Source of the DNA: Candidatus Hopanoidivorans cymbastelae
GTDB taxonomy: Bacteria > Actinomycetota > Acidimicrobiia > Acidimicrobiales > Hopanoidiivorantaceae
Direction: 5' to 3'
NCBI GenBank assembly: GCA_028283145.1
Contig: JAPYNY010000009.1
Coordinates: 1 to 42,102 of the forward strand
Length of the DNA stretch: 42,102 nucleotides
Positions 7,394 to 16,304 of this stretch are shown one piece after another (positions within the stretch are counted from its first letter, which is position 1; each line of letters begins with the position of its first letter). The position numbers were made by a program, and so were the translations under genes. The notes beneath the pieces were generated by a model. That model saw nothing but the letters and a program-made list of their open reading frames with translations, had not been told where the DNA came from and searched no databases.

Positions 7394-10267
7394 CTAGTCA
7401 GCTGGCTTCAACAGGTTGCTGCGCTCAATGGCTCTGGTATCGGTGCCCAGATAGGACGAGATCACTCGCTGGTCGTTGCGGACTTCGGTCGGGGTGCCAT
7501 GCGCTATAACTTCGCCCGCTTCCAGGCAATATATTCTGTCGCTGATGCTCATCACCAACGGCATGTCGTGTTCAATCACCACCACGGCAGCGTCCAACTC
7601 AGCTTGGATACGTTTGATCAGCGGGCCAAAAGCCTCAGCTTCGCGCTGGGCCACGCCACCTGTCGGTTCATCCAGCAGCAACACCTTGGCGTCCACGGCC
7701 AACAAGCCGCCCAACTCCACAATGCGCCGGGTGCCGGTGGACAGAGTGGCGATGAAGTGGTCTGCATAGCGGTCTAAGCCCAAGTAGTCGATGATCTCAT
7801 CGGCTTCAGCTTGCTTGCGACGCTCAGCAGCCGGCGAAGGAGGCAGCCCCGTCATGGATGGTATCAGCAGAGTGCGTTCGCGAGCCTCCAAAGTCACCAT
7901 GATGGTTTCACGCACGGTCAGATCGGGATACAAAGTGGCCGCTTGAAAGCCCCGCCCCAAACCCAGACGATGACGCTTGGTGGGATACATATGATTGATT
8001 TCGTGCCCCAGCACCTTGATTGATCCCTTGGAAGGCACAAAACCGCTGATGGCGTTCATCAAGGTGGATTTGCCTGCTCCGTTAGTACCGATGAGCCCGA
8101 TCAGCTCGCCCCGGTAAACCGAAAAATTGACTTCCCGCACAGCAATGTTACCGCCAAAGTTGACGGTGGCGCCTTGGACTTCCAGCCAGGCTTCACCTTC
8201 GGCCAGAGCCGGGGTAGTGCGGGCGCGAGCCACGGGCACAGGTTTGGCAATGGCAGGCTGGATGTGCTTGGCTTTGCGTCGGTCCAGCCGGTTGGCGATG
8301 AAGTTCAAAAAGCCATCGCGTATCCAATAGGCAATTTGAATCAGACCGCCGGGAATGTACATCAGCAGTACCAGCAAGCCGATGCTGGATGTGAGCAGCT
8401 TAATTTGGTCTGACGGGTTAGTGCCGAAAAATGCCGGGATGCCCTTCACCCACAGGGTGCCCAAAATCGGTCCTGCTATCGACCCCAGCCCACCGATAAT
8501 GGCGATAGCAATTAAATTCAGTGATTCTACTGGCCTGAATTGATTGCCGGGGTCAATGGACGACAGCGAAGTCAGATACAGACCGCCGGCAAATGCAGCT
8601 ATGCCCCCTGAGACGGCAAAGGCAGTCAGCTTCATGCGACGAGACGACACCGTAGAAGCTTCGGCGGCGTCTTCGTTTTCACGCACGGCAATCATGGAAC
8701 GTCCGATGCCAGTGCGGCGCAAGCGGGCTATGATGATCGCGCTGACGGCCAGCCAGAACAAGCAAAAATAGTAATAGCTGATGCGCGACTCGTTGAAGTC
8801 CAAATCTATTGGCCCAAGCTTGATGGCCGGCCGATTTGTGGCTTCGGTGGCGGTCAGCCCCCCGGTGAAAAAGTCGTTGCTCGGAAAAATCCAATTGGAT
8901 GCAGCCACGGCAAAAGCTAATGTAGCTACGGCCAAGAAAAACCCTTTGACTTTGAGAGCGGGTATGCCGATGGCAATGGCTGTTAGCACTCCGGCTGCGG
9001 TGCCGATCAGCAAAGCCCAGCCCCATGCCAGATCCAGCGACCAGTCGGCTAGGTTGAACGGCACTGGAATGTCATGCCCGTTGGTCAGAGCAATCAGGGT
9101 AAGCCCACCCAGCCCGACGAAGGCGAATTGCGCCAGCGATAGCTGTCCAGTCCAGCCGATCAGCAATGTCAGCGACATGGCGGCTATGGCAAAGATGACC
9201 ACGTTCGTCCATAAGAAGGTGGTGGAGGCGGTGCGGGTGAACAGGGGGATCATCGCCATCACGCCAAAAATGAAGATGAACCCGATATGAGGCAGCTTGC
9301 GGATTATCCAGATGTTGGCCAAGCGTGAAGGAATGGCTTTGACCCGCGGCGCCAGCGACCATTTTTCTTGCACCTTGGAGCGCCGCGACATGAAAATCAC
9401 CGCAATCAGGACGGCGATGAAAAAGAACATATCTACGATGGCGCGGTCGGTGGTGTTGCCTTGGACGAATTTTTCAAACAAGCCCACCGCCAAGCCGCCG
9501 ACTAGGGTCATTGGCAAGGAGCGCATGCGGGCAATCAGCGCCACGATCAGCACCCGCAGCAGCAGTTGAGGCGACAGGGCTGCGGTACCGGCACGAGCCG
9601 AGTTGATGTTGGACAAGATGGCAAACAGCAATCCGGTAATGGCTGCCAGCCCGCCTGAGATAGCCCAGACGATGGTGGATGTGCGCCGCACGCTGATGCC
9701 GAAAGTTCTGGCTGAATCAGGGTTGGAAGCCGAAGCTCGCACGGCTTTGCCCAAAGGTGTCAGGGTCAAAAAAGCGGCTAGCAGCAAAATGACCACAGGC
9801 ACCACAATGATCACCAGCAGGTGGATGTCTTGAATGCGCAGGTGATCGGTGGGGCGCCAGAGCACGTCAAAGGGCAGCGGGATAGGTCCTGAAGCTGTAA
9901 CTTGGGGCAGATTGATTTTGAATACGCTCAGCAGCTGCGAGATGCCGATGGTGGCTATCAGCAACACCAGTCGGGGGGATTCAAACAGGCGGCGAATGAA
10001 GATCAGTTCAATCAGCATGGCGATGGCTATGCCGGCGGAGATGGTGAGCACGAAGGAAAACCACCAGGGGATGCTGTAAAGCACATTCAGCACCACGAAT
10101 AAAGCCGCGCAGAAAGCCCCAACTTCGGCATGGGCGAAGTTCAAAATGCCGCTTGAGCGATAAATCAAAACGAAGCCAGCCGCGAGGGCAGCATAGACCA
10201 ACCCTTGGACTACCCCCAGCAGCACATCTTGCTGGGTGATGTCCCAGTCGAAAATTAGTTCAAGCAT
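7394..10267 (-). CDS. LivH-LivM-LivG triple fusion of a branched-chain-type ABC transporter
   Basis: One 957-residue polypeptide contains three transporter subunits that are normally separate. Residues about 1-300 are a LivH-type permease (LVYAALAAGFVLIYRSSGIL, NFAHAEVG), about 330-640 a LivM-type permease (SLTLLIGWTGQLSLAQFAFVG), and 690-957 a LivG-type ATPase. The ATPase has Walker A GTNGAGKST (727-735), signature LSTGT (842-846), Walker B VLLLDEPT (862-869) and the H-loop His at about 900. The signature differs from the consensus LSGGQ. It follows the MFS-LivF gene after 10 bp, and the substrate-binding lipoprotein is divergently transcribed upstream, so all parts of a Liv-type importer are present. 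Substrates of this family include amino acids, amides and aromatic or steroid acids; the context favours a catabolic substrate. Confidence 0.93.
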   Translation of the reverse strand: MLELIFDWDITQQDVLLGVVQGLVYAALAAGFVLIYRSSGILNFAHAEVGAFCAALFVVLNVLYSIPWWFSFVLTISAGIAIAMLIELIFIRRLFESPRLVLLIATIGISQLLSVFKINLPQVTASGPIPLPFDVLWRPTDHLRIQDIHLLVIIVVPVVILLLAAFLTLTPLGKAVRASASNPDSARTFGISVRRTSTIVWAISGGLAAITGLLFAILSNINSARAGTAALSPQLLLRVLIVALIARMRSLPMTLVGGLAVGLFEKFVQGNTTDRAIVDMFFFIAVLIAVIFMSRRSKVQEKWSLAPRVKAIPSRLANIWIIRKLPHIGFIFIFGVMAMIPLFTRTASTTFLWTNVVIFAIAAMSLTLLIGWTGQLSLAQFAFVGLGGLTLIALTNGHDIPVPFNLADWSLDLAWGWALLIGTAAGVLTAIAIGIPALKVKGFFLAVATLAFAVAASNWIFPSNDFFTGGLTATEATNRPAIKLGPIDLDFNESRISYYYFCLFWLAVSAIIIARLRRTGIGRSMIAVRENEDAAEASTVSSRRMKLTAFAVSGGIAAFAGGLYLTSLSSIDPGNQFRPVESLNLIAIAIIGGLGSIAGPILGTLWVKGIPAFFGTNPSDQIKLLTSSIGLLVLLMYIPGGLIQIAYWIRDGFLNFIANRLDRRKAKHIQPAIAKPVPVARARTTPALAEGEAWLEVQGATVNFGGNIAVREVNFSVYRGELIGLIGTNGAGKSTLMNAISGFVPSKGSIKVLGHEINHMYPTKRHRLGLGRGFQAATLYPDLTVRETIMVTLEARERTLLIPSMTGLPPSPAAERRKQAEADEIIDYLGLDRYADHFIATLSTGTRRIVELGGLLAVDAKVLLLDEPTGGVAQREAEAFGPLIKRIQAELDAAVVVIEHDMPLVMSISDRIYCLEAGEVIAHGTPTEVRNDQRVISSYLGTDTRAIERSNLLKPAD

Positions 10268-10277
10268 ATTGCTGTGG

Positions 10278-12782
10278 CTAGCCGCCTTCGCCGCCCAAGA
10301 AAACGGCTCGCACCAAATCGTCGCGTTGGGCTAGCTCTTGGGCTGAGCCTTCAAATTGCACCCGGCCTTTTTCCATGAAGATGGCACGGTCGGCAATGGT
10401 CAGGGCTACATTCACGGACTGCTCCACGATGAGCATGGTCTGTCCTTGTTCCTTGAGCTGTTCCACCACCTCCAGCAATTCCTGCACCACCAGCGGAGCC
10501 AAGCCCAGGCTCAACTCGTCGATCAGCAGAATTTCAGGTTTGTGCATAAGCGCCATTCCCAGAGCCAGCATCTGCTGTTGCCCGCCGGAGAGGTCTTGCG
10601 CCAACTGGTCGCGTTTTTCAGCCAGGATGGGAAATGTGCCGTAAACCCGCTCTTCGCGCTCTTGAATTATTTCCTTGGTGTACTGGAGGTTTTCAGCGAA
10701 GACCCGGGGCCAATCCAAAGTTCGCACAAGCAAACTCTGTCGGTCTTCCTTGGTTGGGTCAAATTGCTTGCCAGAGCCGTTGTCCGAAGCCAGCACGCCG
10801 CCGACGTGGCCGTTTTCAAGGGGGTTGTGACCGCCAGTCTGTCCGTTGCCGCCGCCCTGTCCGTTGCCCACTTCCACTTGCCCCTTGCGCAGCTTGGTGG
10901 CCAGCATGACGGTCTTCAGGTTGTCTTCCACGGTCATGTCGCCAAAGACAGCCGTGCCGCCGCGCACCTGAACGATGCCTTGCTTGAAGCGCAATTCAGG
11001 CGAGACATAAGTTATAGTGCGGCCGTTCAAGCGCACCACGCCCCGGTCGGGGATGCCCAACCCGCTGACAGCCCGCAGCAAGGTGGATTTGCCGGCGCCG
11101 TTGGTGCCTAGCAGAGCCAGCGTCTCCCCACGTGGAATCTCCAGACCCATGTCAAACAGCACTTGGACAGGCCCGTAGCTGTAATCAAGATTACGGACTT
11201 GAAGCACCGGAATGCCATCGGGGTTGGCGATCATGCGCTCCATTTCTTGTTGTTCTTCCTGCAGCTCTTGGACCGACAGCGAAATATCGCGCTTTATGTA
11301 GCGGCTGCCGTAGGCCACCAAGAATCCGGCAATGATGGCCGACGGAGGAGCTATCACGCTGATCGCTAGCCGTTCCCCGTGGGCGTCGCTGATGGTGCCG
11401 GCTATGATGCCGCCGAAGAAGCCGCCCATCAAGAAAATGAACACCGGCAACAAGGCAAAAGCCTGCGCCCGCATGCGATACGGGGCTATGGCACCGATGG
11501 TGGGGCCGGCGGTGACGAAGGCAGCTGAGGTGCAGCCGTTGGCTAAGCTCACGCCCACCAGCAAAATGGCAATGTCATTGAAGCGCAGAGCTACCAAAAT
11601 CAGCACGCCATAGGCAGCCACGAACGAGCCGGCAAAGCGTACCATCTTGCCGGGGTCGGCGCGAAACAGCCTGTCGCTGATGATGCCAGCAATGGGAATA
11701 AACAACAGAGATGCCACCCAGGTAAGCGAAATCATCCAGCCGCGAGTGTAGGCGCCGTAGCCGTAACTGTCATCTAGCAGCAAGCTGAGTTGGACGGGCA
11801 CCGTAATCAGGGCAAACCCCAGGGCGCCCACGCCAACGCATAAAAAGTAAAACGTCTTGATTTTTTTGAGGCGCTGGTAGGCAGCGCCGAGCGACACCGG
11901 CAGGTCGCTGCCCAGCTTGGGCAGTTCCTTTTCTTCTCCCAAAATGGCCTGCTGCTCATGGCGGGCACGGATGGGTTCTTTGAGGATCAGCGCAGCCACG
12001 GCCACTACCGCGGGCGGAATGGCGAAAATGAAGAAAGCCCAGCGCCAGCCTTCGGGGCCGCCAGCTGCCGCCGCAATGGTACCGGCCAAGATCGGCCCAG
12101 CGAGTTGGCCAATGGGGCGGCCCATGCCTTCAAAGGCAAACACACGGGCGCGGGCACGCAGCGGATAGGCGTCAGACAGCAAAGAGGAATGGACAGGCAA
12201 GCGGTTGGACTGCCCCAAGCCGGTGGTAACCCTAGCCAGGAAATATTGGAAGATATTCACCACGGCCCCCATCAGAGCCAAAGTGCCCGACCAGAAAATG
12301 GTGGCCGCTTGAACGATGCGCACACGCTTGATTCGGTCGGCCAGAAAAGCCATCGGCACGGCGCCCAGCACCAATGCCACACCGCCCAGCCCGGTTACTC
12401 CCAGCAAGACGGTGTCGCTCACGTTCAGAGTTTCCTGGATGTCGGGGGCCAGGACGGCGATGGCTACACGGTCTAACTCGTCCAGAATATTGAGCAGAAA
12501 CAGTATGGTCAGCATGCTCACCCCGCCGAACTTGATGGCTTCGCGCAGGGCCATAGGCTCGCCGCCCACGCCGGGCAACAGGTCGTCGGGCAGAATAGTG
12601 ACGTCGTCGCGGGACTGCTGCTCGGCTTGGCGCTTGGCTTCTTCCTCCAGGACTTTGGCGGCTAGCGCGGCTGGGTCGTCAGTTGCGCTTGGAGTTGCGC
12701 CTGGCTGTGTGGCGGAGTTTTCGGCGGTTTCTAGTTGCGTAGAGGCTGAGCCGGATTCGGTATCGGTGGTGTCGCGGTTCAA
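10278..12782 (-). CDS. MFS permease fused to a LivF-type ABC ATPase
   Basis: The 834-residue product starts with a polar low-complexity tail (1-75). A major facilitator permease follows (about 80-510), with helices such as VSMLTILFLLNILDELDRVA and the loop motif FLADRIKRVR. The remainder, from about 535, is an ABC ATPase of the LivF type: IPVLQVRNLDYSYGPVQVLF, Walker A GTNGAGKST, signature LSGGQQQML, Walker B ILLIDELS and an H-region (LIVEQ). Between Walker A and the signature lies a Gly/Asn/Gln-rich insertion of about 35 residues coded near 10762-10877. Secondary (proton-driven) and ATP-driven transport modules in one chain are mechanistically odd. The start is a TTG; the next in-frame ATG (MALREAIKFGG) would remove the tail but keep both domains. 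It is the first gene of the transporter operon and supplies the second ATPase. Confidence 0.9.
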   Translation of the reverse strand: MNRDTTDTESGSASTQLETAENSATQPGATPSATDDPAALAAKVLEEEAKRQAEQQSRDDVTILPDDLLPGVGGEPMALREAIKFGGVSMLTILFLLNILDELDRVAIAVLAPDIQETLNVSDTVLLGVTGLGGVALVLGAVPMAFLADRIKRVRIVQAATIFWSGTLALMGAVVNIFQYFLARVTTGLGQSNRLPVHSSLLSDAYPLRARARVFAFEGMGRPIGQLAGPILAGTIAAAAGGPEGWRWAFFIFAIPPAVVAVAALILKEPIRARHEQQAILGEEKELPKLGSDLPVSLGAAYQRLKKIKTFYFLCVGVGALGFALITVPVQLSLLLDDSYGYGAYTRGWMISLTWVASLLFIPIAGIISDRLFRADPGKMVRFAGSFVAAYGVLILVALRFNDIAILLVGVSLANGCTSAAFVTAGPTIGAIAPYRMRAQAFALLPVFIFLMGGFFGGIIAGTISDAHGERLAISVIAPPSAIIAGFLVAYGSRYIKRDISLSVQELQEEQQEMERMIANPDGIPVLQVRNLDYSYGPVQVLFDMGLEIPRGETLALLGTNGAGKSTLLRAVSGLGIPDRGVVRLNGRTITYVSPELRFKQGIVQVRGGTAVFGDMTVEDNLKTVMLATKLRKGQVEVGNGQGGGNGQTGGHNPLENGHVGGVLASDNGSGKQFDPTKEDRQSLLVRTLDWPRVFAENLQYTKEIIQEREERVYGTFPILAEKRDQLAQDLSGGQQQMLALGMALMHKPEILLIDELSLGLAPLVVQELLEVVEQLKEQGQTMLIVEQSVNVALTIADRAIFMEKGRVQFEGSAQELAQRDDLVRAVFLGGEGG

Positions 12783-12888
12783 TTTGGGCGGTGAAGTTGA
12801 AGAGCTGTTTTGTCTTTATGAAACTTAGTGGAAAAAACAGGTCGGTGTGCAACAATACGCAACAATCAAATTATTTGTCCACAAACCC

Positions 12889-12918
12889 TTGCATAAGAAG
12901 GCAAGAGTTTACTAAAAT
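12889..12918 (+). promoter_or_regulatory. Possible promoter of the substrate-binding protein gene
   Basis: TTGCAT (12889-12894) and TAAAAT (12913-12918) are separated by 18 bp in the AT-rich divergent region, about 55 bp before the start codon. The -10 matches 5 of 6 consensus bases; the -35 is weak. Confidence 0.3.
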
Positions 12919-12973
12919 AACAAAAATCAATAAACCCCTCATCGGGACATCCCTCAATTTTTTTGGAGAAAAA

Positions 12974-14647
12974 ATGTCTAGTTTTTCAATTTCTAACGGC
13001 AATCGCATGCGCTTGGTGCGCCGCTTTGCTTTGGTGCTATTGGTGTGTATTGCGCTGGTGGCCGCAGCTTGCGGCAGCGACGATGACGACGAAACGTCTG
13101 ATACCACTGCGACCACATCTGCCCCCACTACAACCAGCACTGCCCCGCCTGACACCACGCCTCAAACGACCCAGACGACAGTCGAGGTTGACGTGGTTGA
13201 AGCCAACTGCCCAGTGTATGAAGACCCGAGGGGTGGTGTGTTCCAGGAATATCAAAACGAATTTGATCGTTGCCATCCATTCCAACCTCTGGACACTTTC
13301 TGTGTGGAACATGACGTTCCAGATGTAGCGCGCGAAGCTACCGACCCGGGGATAACAGAAGATACCATTACTCTGGTGCATCTGCGCTCCCGGTTGGAAG
13401 AATTGGCGGCCTTTGGCTTTGCCACAGATGTCGGCGACCCAGCCAGGATGTTTGACACTTACGCCTGGTATGTAAACAACATGTGCGGTGGCATAAACGG
13501 CCGCATGATTGATTTGAAGTTGGTAGAAGTGGCAGCCACAGCCGACAATATTGACGAGTTGCGCAACGCTGCTTGCATTGAAGCCACTGAAGACAACGAC
13601 GCGGTTGTAGTGATCAACTCCTCGGGCTTCCAAGGCTCAGCCAGCCTTTGCTTGGTGGAAGAGCATGAGACGGCTTTTGTTTCCACCCAAGGGCAGTCGG
13701 GTGAGTTTATGGACCGGGGTGAAGGCCGTCTAATAGCCTTTTCTCCGACTCTGGAGGAAAGCCTGTCTTTCCTAGTTGAAGCTTTGGTTGATTCTGGGGA
13801 GCTTGAAGGCAAGACGATAGGTGTTGTAGCTCCTGATACCCCAGGACAGAGAGAGGCAGTTGAAAGAGGGCTGGTAACGCCGTTGCGAGATGCCGGCTTT
13901 GACGTCCCTGTATTTGATACCATCGGGTGTTCAGCAGGCGGTTGCACTGAAGGCAATACTGATTCGGTCAGCAGAATGCTGGACGAGGGCGTTGATGTGA
14001 TTTTCCCGACTTTGAATGTGCTTTCGTTGCCTCAGTATCTTGGCGAGATGGTCAACCAAGGCTTTGAGCCGGGTGACGTAATGTTTTACAATTCCGACTT
14101 CAACAGCCAAGCCAGCAACATCGTGGTCAGCAAGATTGTGCAATTTGCGGGTGCTGGAGCGGGTGAGTTGTACAATGGCGCCATCATTATTGACGATGCC
14201 GACCCGGCAGCTTTCCATGAGCCAGACTGGGAGCCTCGCCCGTTCAACCAGATGTGTGCCGACATTTACGACACCTATCACCAAGAAGTGGAAGGCAACG
14301 AAAACCTGACTCAGCCGCCGCATGATCCATCCGATCCAGCTTCCAACACTCCGCACGGCATGGTGGCTTCAGTTTGTGCCCAGTTCAGGGCTGTGATGCG
14401 CGCTATCTACGATGCTGGGGCCAACCCGACCCGCCAGGACATCTACGAAGCCTTGACCAACTTGGGTGCCATTGACTTCAACAACATGATTCCCAACAGC
14501 ATCCGACCGGGCAAGCCTCAAACTCCTGACGTCATCCACGCTCTGCAATTCAGCTATCCATGCGCTTCAGGCGAGGAGTTCGGCACCGATCAGGGAACCT
14601 GCATTGTCAACGCTGAGGGCAGTGAGTGGCGGAAAGTGTCACGCTGA
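12974..14647 (+). CDS. Liv-type ABC transporter substrate-binding lipoprotein
   Basis: The start at 12974 is chosen because GGAG lies 5 nt upstream and because it puts a normal signal peptide at the N-terminus; an upstream in-frame ATG (12791) would add 61 residues unlike a signal sequence. The 557-residue product has a basic n-region, a hydrophobic core, and a lipobox with Cys33 (LVAAAC), then an Asp-rich patch and a Thr/Pro/Ala linker to about residue 80. The mature part is a periplasmic-binding-protein type I fold (NNMCGGINGRMIDLKLVEVA, VVINSSGFQGSASLCLVEEH, TIGVVAPDTPGQREAV), with several Cys that could form disulphides. It is the extracytoplasmic receptor for the divergently encoded LivHMG and MFS-LivF fusions. 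The ligand is not identifiable from sequence. Confidence 0.92.
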   Translation: MSSFSISNGNRMRLVRRFALVLLVCIALVAAACGSDDDDETSDTTATTSAPTTTSTAPPDTTPQTTQTTVEVDVVEANCPVYEDPRGGVFQEYQNEFDRCHPFQPLDTFCVEHDVPDVAREATDPGITEDTITLVHLRSRLEELAAFGFATDVGDPARMFDTYAWYVNNMCGGINGRMIDLKLVEVAATADNIDELRNAACIEATEDNDAVVVINSSGFQGSASLCLVEEHETAFVSTQGQSGEFMDRGEGRLIAFSPTLEESLSFLVEALVDSGELEGKTIGVVAPDTPGQREAVERGLVTPLRDAGFDVPVFDTIGCSAGGCTEGNTDSVSRMLDEGVDVIFPTLNVLSLPQYLGEMVNQGFEPGDVMFYNSDFNSQASNIVVSKIVQFAGAGAGELYNGAIIIDDADPAAFHEPDWEPRPFNQMCADIYDTYHQEVEGNENLTQPPHDPSDPASNTPHGMVASVCAQFRAVMRAIYDAGANPTRQDIYEALTNLGAIDFNNMIPNSIRPGKPQTPDVIHALQFSYPCASGEEFGTDQGTCIVNAEGSEWRKVSR

Positions 14648-14700
14648 GGCTGGCGTAGCTTTCTCGCTGTGCAACGCCGCCTGTTTTTTACGTAACGCTT

Positions 14701-14736
14701 GGCCGGTTGGGCCTGTGCCAGCAGGCTCAACCGGCC
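14701..14736. terminator. Strong hairpin between convergent genes
   Basis: GGCCGGTTGGGCCTG (14701-14715) pairs with CAGGCTCAACCGGCC (14722-14736): 15 bp with one G-T wobble and a 6-nt loop. It lies 54 bp after the binding-protein stop and 43 bp beyond the convergent P450 stop. There is no T-tract on either side, so it may be a bidirectional or Rho-assisted terminator. Confidence 0.6.
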
Positions 14737-14800
14737 CCGATTAGTTCAACTGGCGCCGATTAATTCAGTTCGATTAATTCAGCTAGTGCCGATTAGTTCA
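14730..14800 (-). repeat. Four degenerate tandem repeats spanning a P450 stop codon
   Basis: Read on the minus strand, TGAACTAATCGGCACTAGC (14800-14782), TGAATTAATCGAAC (14781-14768), TGAATTAATCGGCGCCAGT (14767-14749) and TGAACTAATCGGGGCCGGT (14748-14730) follow head to tail; units are 19, 14, 19 and 19 bp. The first unit encodes the last residues of the P450 (ELIGTS); the TGA that opens unit two is its stop codon. The others lie downstream, and the last runs into the hairpin arm. Confidence 0.75.
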
Positions 14801-16176
14801 GGCTTCGGGCTGTAGGCCACCTGGAAGTGCTTGATGCCGTTGATCAAGTTCATACGTAGCCGCTCAGGGTCGCCCATCAAGGCAATGTTGGGGAAGCGAC
14901 GGGTGAGTTCTTGAAACATCACCTTCATTTCCAAGCGGGCCAGATGTGCACCTAGGCAGAAGTGCGGCCCGCCGCCTCCAAAAGCCAGGTGGTGGTTGGG
15001 GTCGCGGGTGATGTCAAACCTAAATGGGTCTTTGAATTGACTTTCGTCTCGGTTGGCTGACGGATACCAGATGGTTACCTTCTGGCCTTCTTGGATGTGG
15101 TAGCCATGAATTTCGGTATCCTGGGTTACATTGCGTCGGAAATACACCACGGGCGTGCTCCAGCGCAGCATTTCTTCCACAGCCGAGTCCATGAGTTCTG
15201 GGTGTTGGCAGAGCAGTTGCCACTGGTCGGGGAATTCGAAGAAAGCCAGCATTGAGTGGCTGATGGCATTGCGCGTAGTTTCGTTACCGGCAATGATGAG
15301 CAAGAAAAAGAAGACGTGCAGCTCAAACTCGCTCAGCTTTTCGCGGCTGCCGTCAGCCATTATAACTTCGGCATCCACCAGATACGACCAAATATCGTCT
15401 GTGGGGTTGGCCCGTTTTTCTTCGGCCAGCTTAGTTGCATATTCATACAACTCGGCACGTGCTTGAAATGATTCGTCTCGGCTGACCACATATTCAGGGT
15501 CGGAAGAGCCGATGATCTTGTTGGACCATTCAAAGAGCTTGCCGCGCTTTTCCTGGGGGACGCCGACTAGTTCTGCTATGGCTTGCAGCGGCAACTCGGC
15601 TGCTACATCCACCACAAAGTCGCCCTGTCCGTGTGGGGTTTGTTGGGTGCCGGCACCCTGTCCGTTGCGCTCACCCGCCTGGCTCAACCCGTTGGCTCCA
15701 TTTGCGCTGCTCCCGTGCGCGTCTTCAATGGCATCCAGAATGTTGGTTGTGCGTTCGCGCATGTTATTTTCCAAAGCACGAACTGCACGAGGTGTAAAAC
15801 CGTGTCTCAGCAATTTGCGCAGGCGGGTGTGGTCGGGCGGGTCCAACAAAATTAACTGCGTGCCCACCCCGTCTTCGGGTGTCTGATCCATGATGGCGAT
15901 GCCGCCATTTGGCATGCGGCTTTCACTGGTGACGTTGCTGAAGGTTCTCCAGTTGCGGTTTATGGCCACGATGTCGTCATATCTGGTGAACACCCAAAAG
16001 CCCTCGCCGTGGGTGTCTTTTTTGTTTTCGGCGGGGTGCCACCAAACTGGCATGTTGTGGCGCAGGTAGGCGAACCACTCATGCGGCATTCGGTCGGCAA
16101 AGACGTCCAAGTCGGTCAGATCTATGTCGTCTTCGGTCAGATCAGAAGGGTAAGTGCCGTTGAAGTTTTTAGGCAT
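14779..16176 (-). CDS. Cytochrome P450, CYP125/CYP142/CYP124-like
   Basis: A 465-residue P450 from a different subfamily than the tandem pair. It begins DLTDLDVFADRMPHEWFAYL, followed by WWHP, a pattern typical of actinobacterial CYP125/124/142 enzymes, which hydroxylate the terminal carbon of sterol or methyl-branched lipid side chains. The I-helix AGNETTRNAISHSML is at 296-310, ExxR at E335-R338, and the heme loop FGGGGPHFCLG at 399-409 with Cys407 as ligand. Residues about 155-185 are an Asn/Gly/Gln-rich insertion (coded at 15622-15714) not expected in the family. The gene is divergent from mutA; sterol side-chain oxidation produces propionyl-CoA, which fits this pairing. Subfamily placement is by motif resemblance only. 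Confidence 0.9.
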   Translation of the reverse strand: MPKNFNGTYPSDLTEDDIDLTDLDVFADRMPHEWFAYLRHNMPVWWHPAENKKDTHGEGFWVFTRYDDIVAINRNWRTFSNVTSESRMPNGGIAIMDQTPEDGVGTQLILLDPPDHTRLRKLLRHGFTPRAVRALENNMRERTTNILDAIEDAHGSSANGANGLSQAGERNGQGAGTQQTPHGQGDFVVDVAAELPLQAIAELVGVPQEKRGKLFEWSNKIIGSSDPEYVVSRDESFQARAELYEYATKLAEEKRANPTDDIWSYLVDAEVIMADGSREKLSEFELHVFFFLLIIAGNETTRNAISHSMLAFFEFPDQWQLLCQHPELMDSAVEEMLRWSTPVVYFRRNVTQDTEIHGYHIQEGQKVTIWYPSANRDESQFKDPFRFDITRDPNHHLAFGGGGPHFCLGAHLARLEMKVMFQELTRRFPNIALMGDPERLRMNLINGIKHFQVAYSPKPELIGTS

Positions 16177-16231
16177 ATCTGGCTCCCTTGGTTTGGATTG
16201 TGCTTGTTTCTGGCTGAATTCTTGCCAAGAC

Positions 16232-16281
16232 TAAAGCTAGATTCAGCTAAATTCCTGACTAGCTTTACTACTAGCTTTACT
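16232..16281. promoter_or_regulatory. Possible operator between the P450 and mutA: inverted and direct repeats
   Basis: TAAAGCTAG (16232-16240) is followed by its exact inverse CTAGCTTTA at 16259-16267 and again at 16271-16279. The right-hand arms lie inside a perfect 12-bp tandem repeat ACTAGCTTTACT (16258-16269 and 16270-16281). The block lies in the 128-bp divergent gap, 24 bp before the mutA start, where a regulator could act on both genes. Confidence 0.4.
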
Positions 16282-16304
16282 AATTGAAAAGGTTAGCTTA
16301 AAAA

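Noticed and set aside
12791..12973. Upstream start of the substrate-binding protein
   Set aside because: The added residues would precede the signal peptide, and GGAG favours the ATG at 12974.
14730..14800. CRISPR-like array
   Set aside because: Units are contiguous without spacers and too short; no cas genes nearby.
16177..16304. Cobalamin riboswitch before the B12-dependent mutase genes
   Set aside because: No B12-box-like sequence was found and the gap is too short for the full aptamer; only the short repeats are present.
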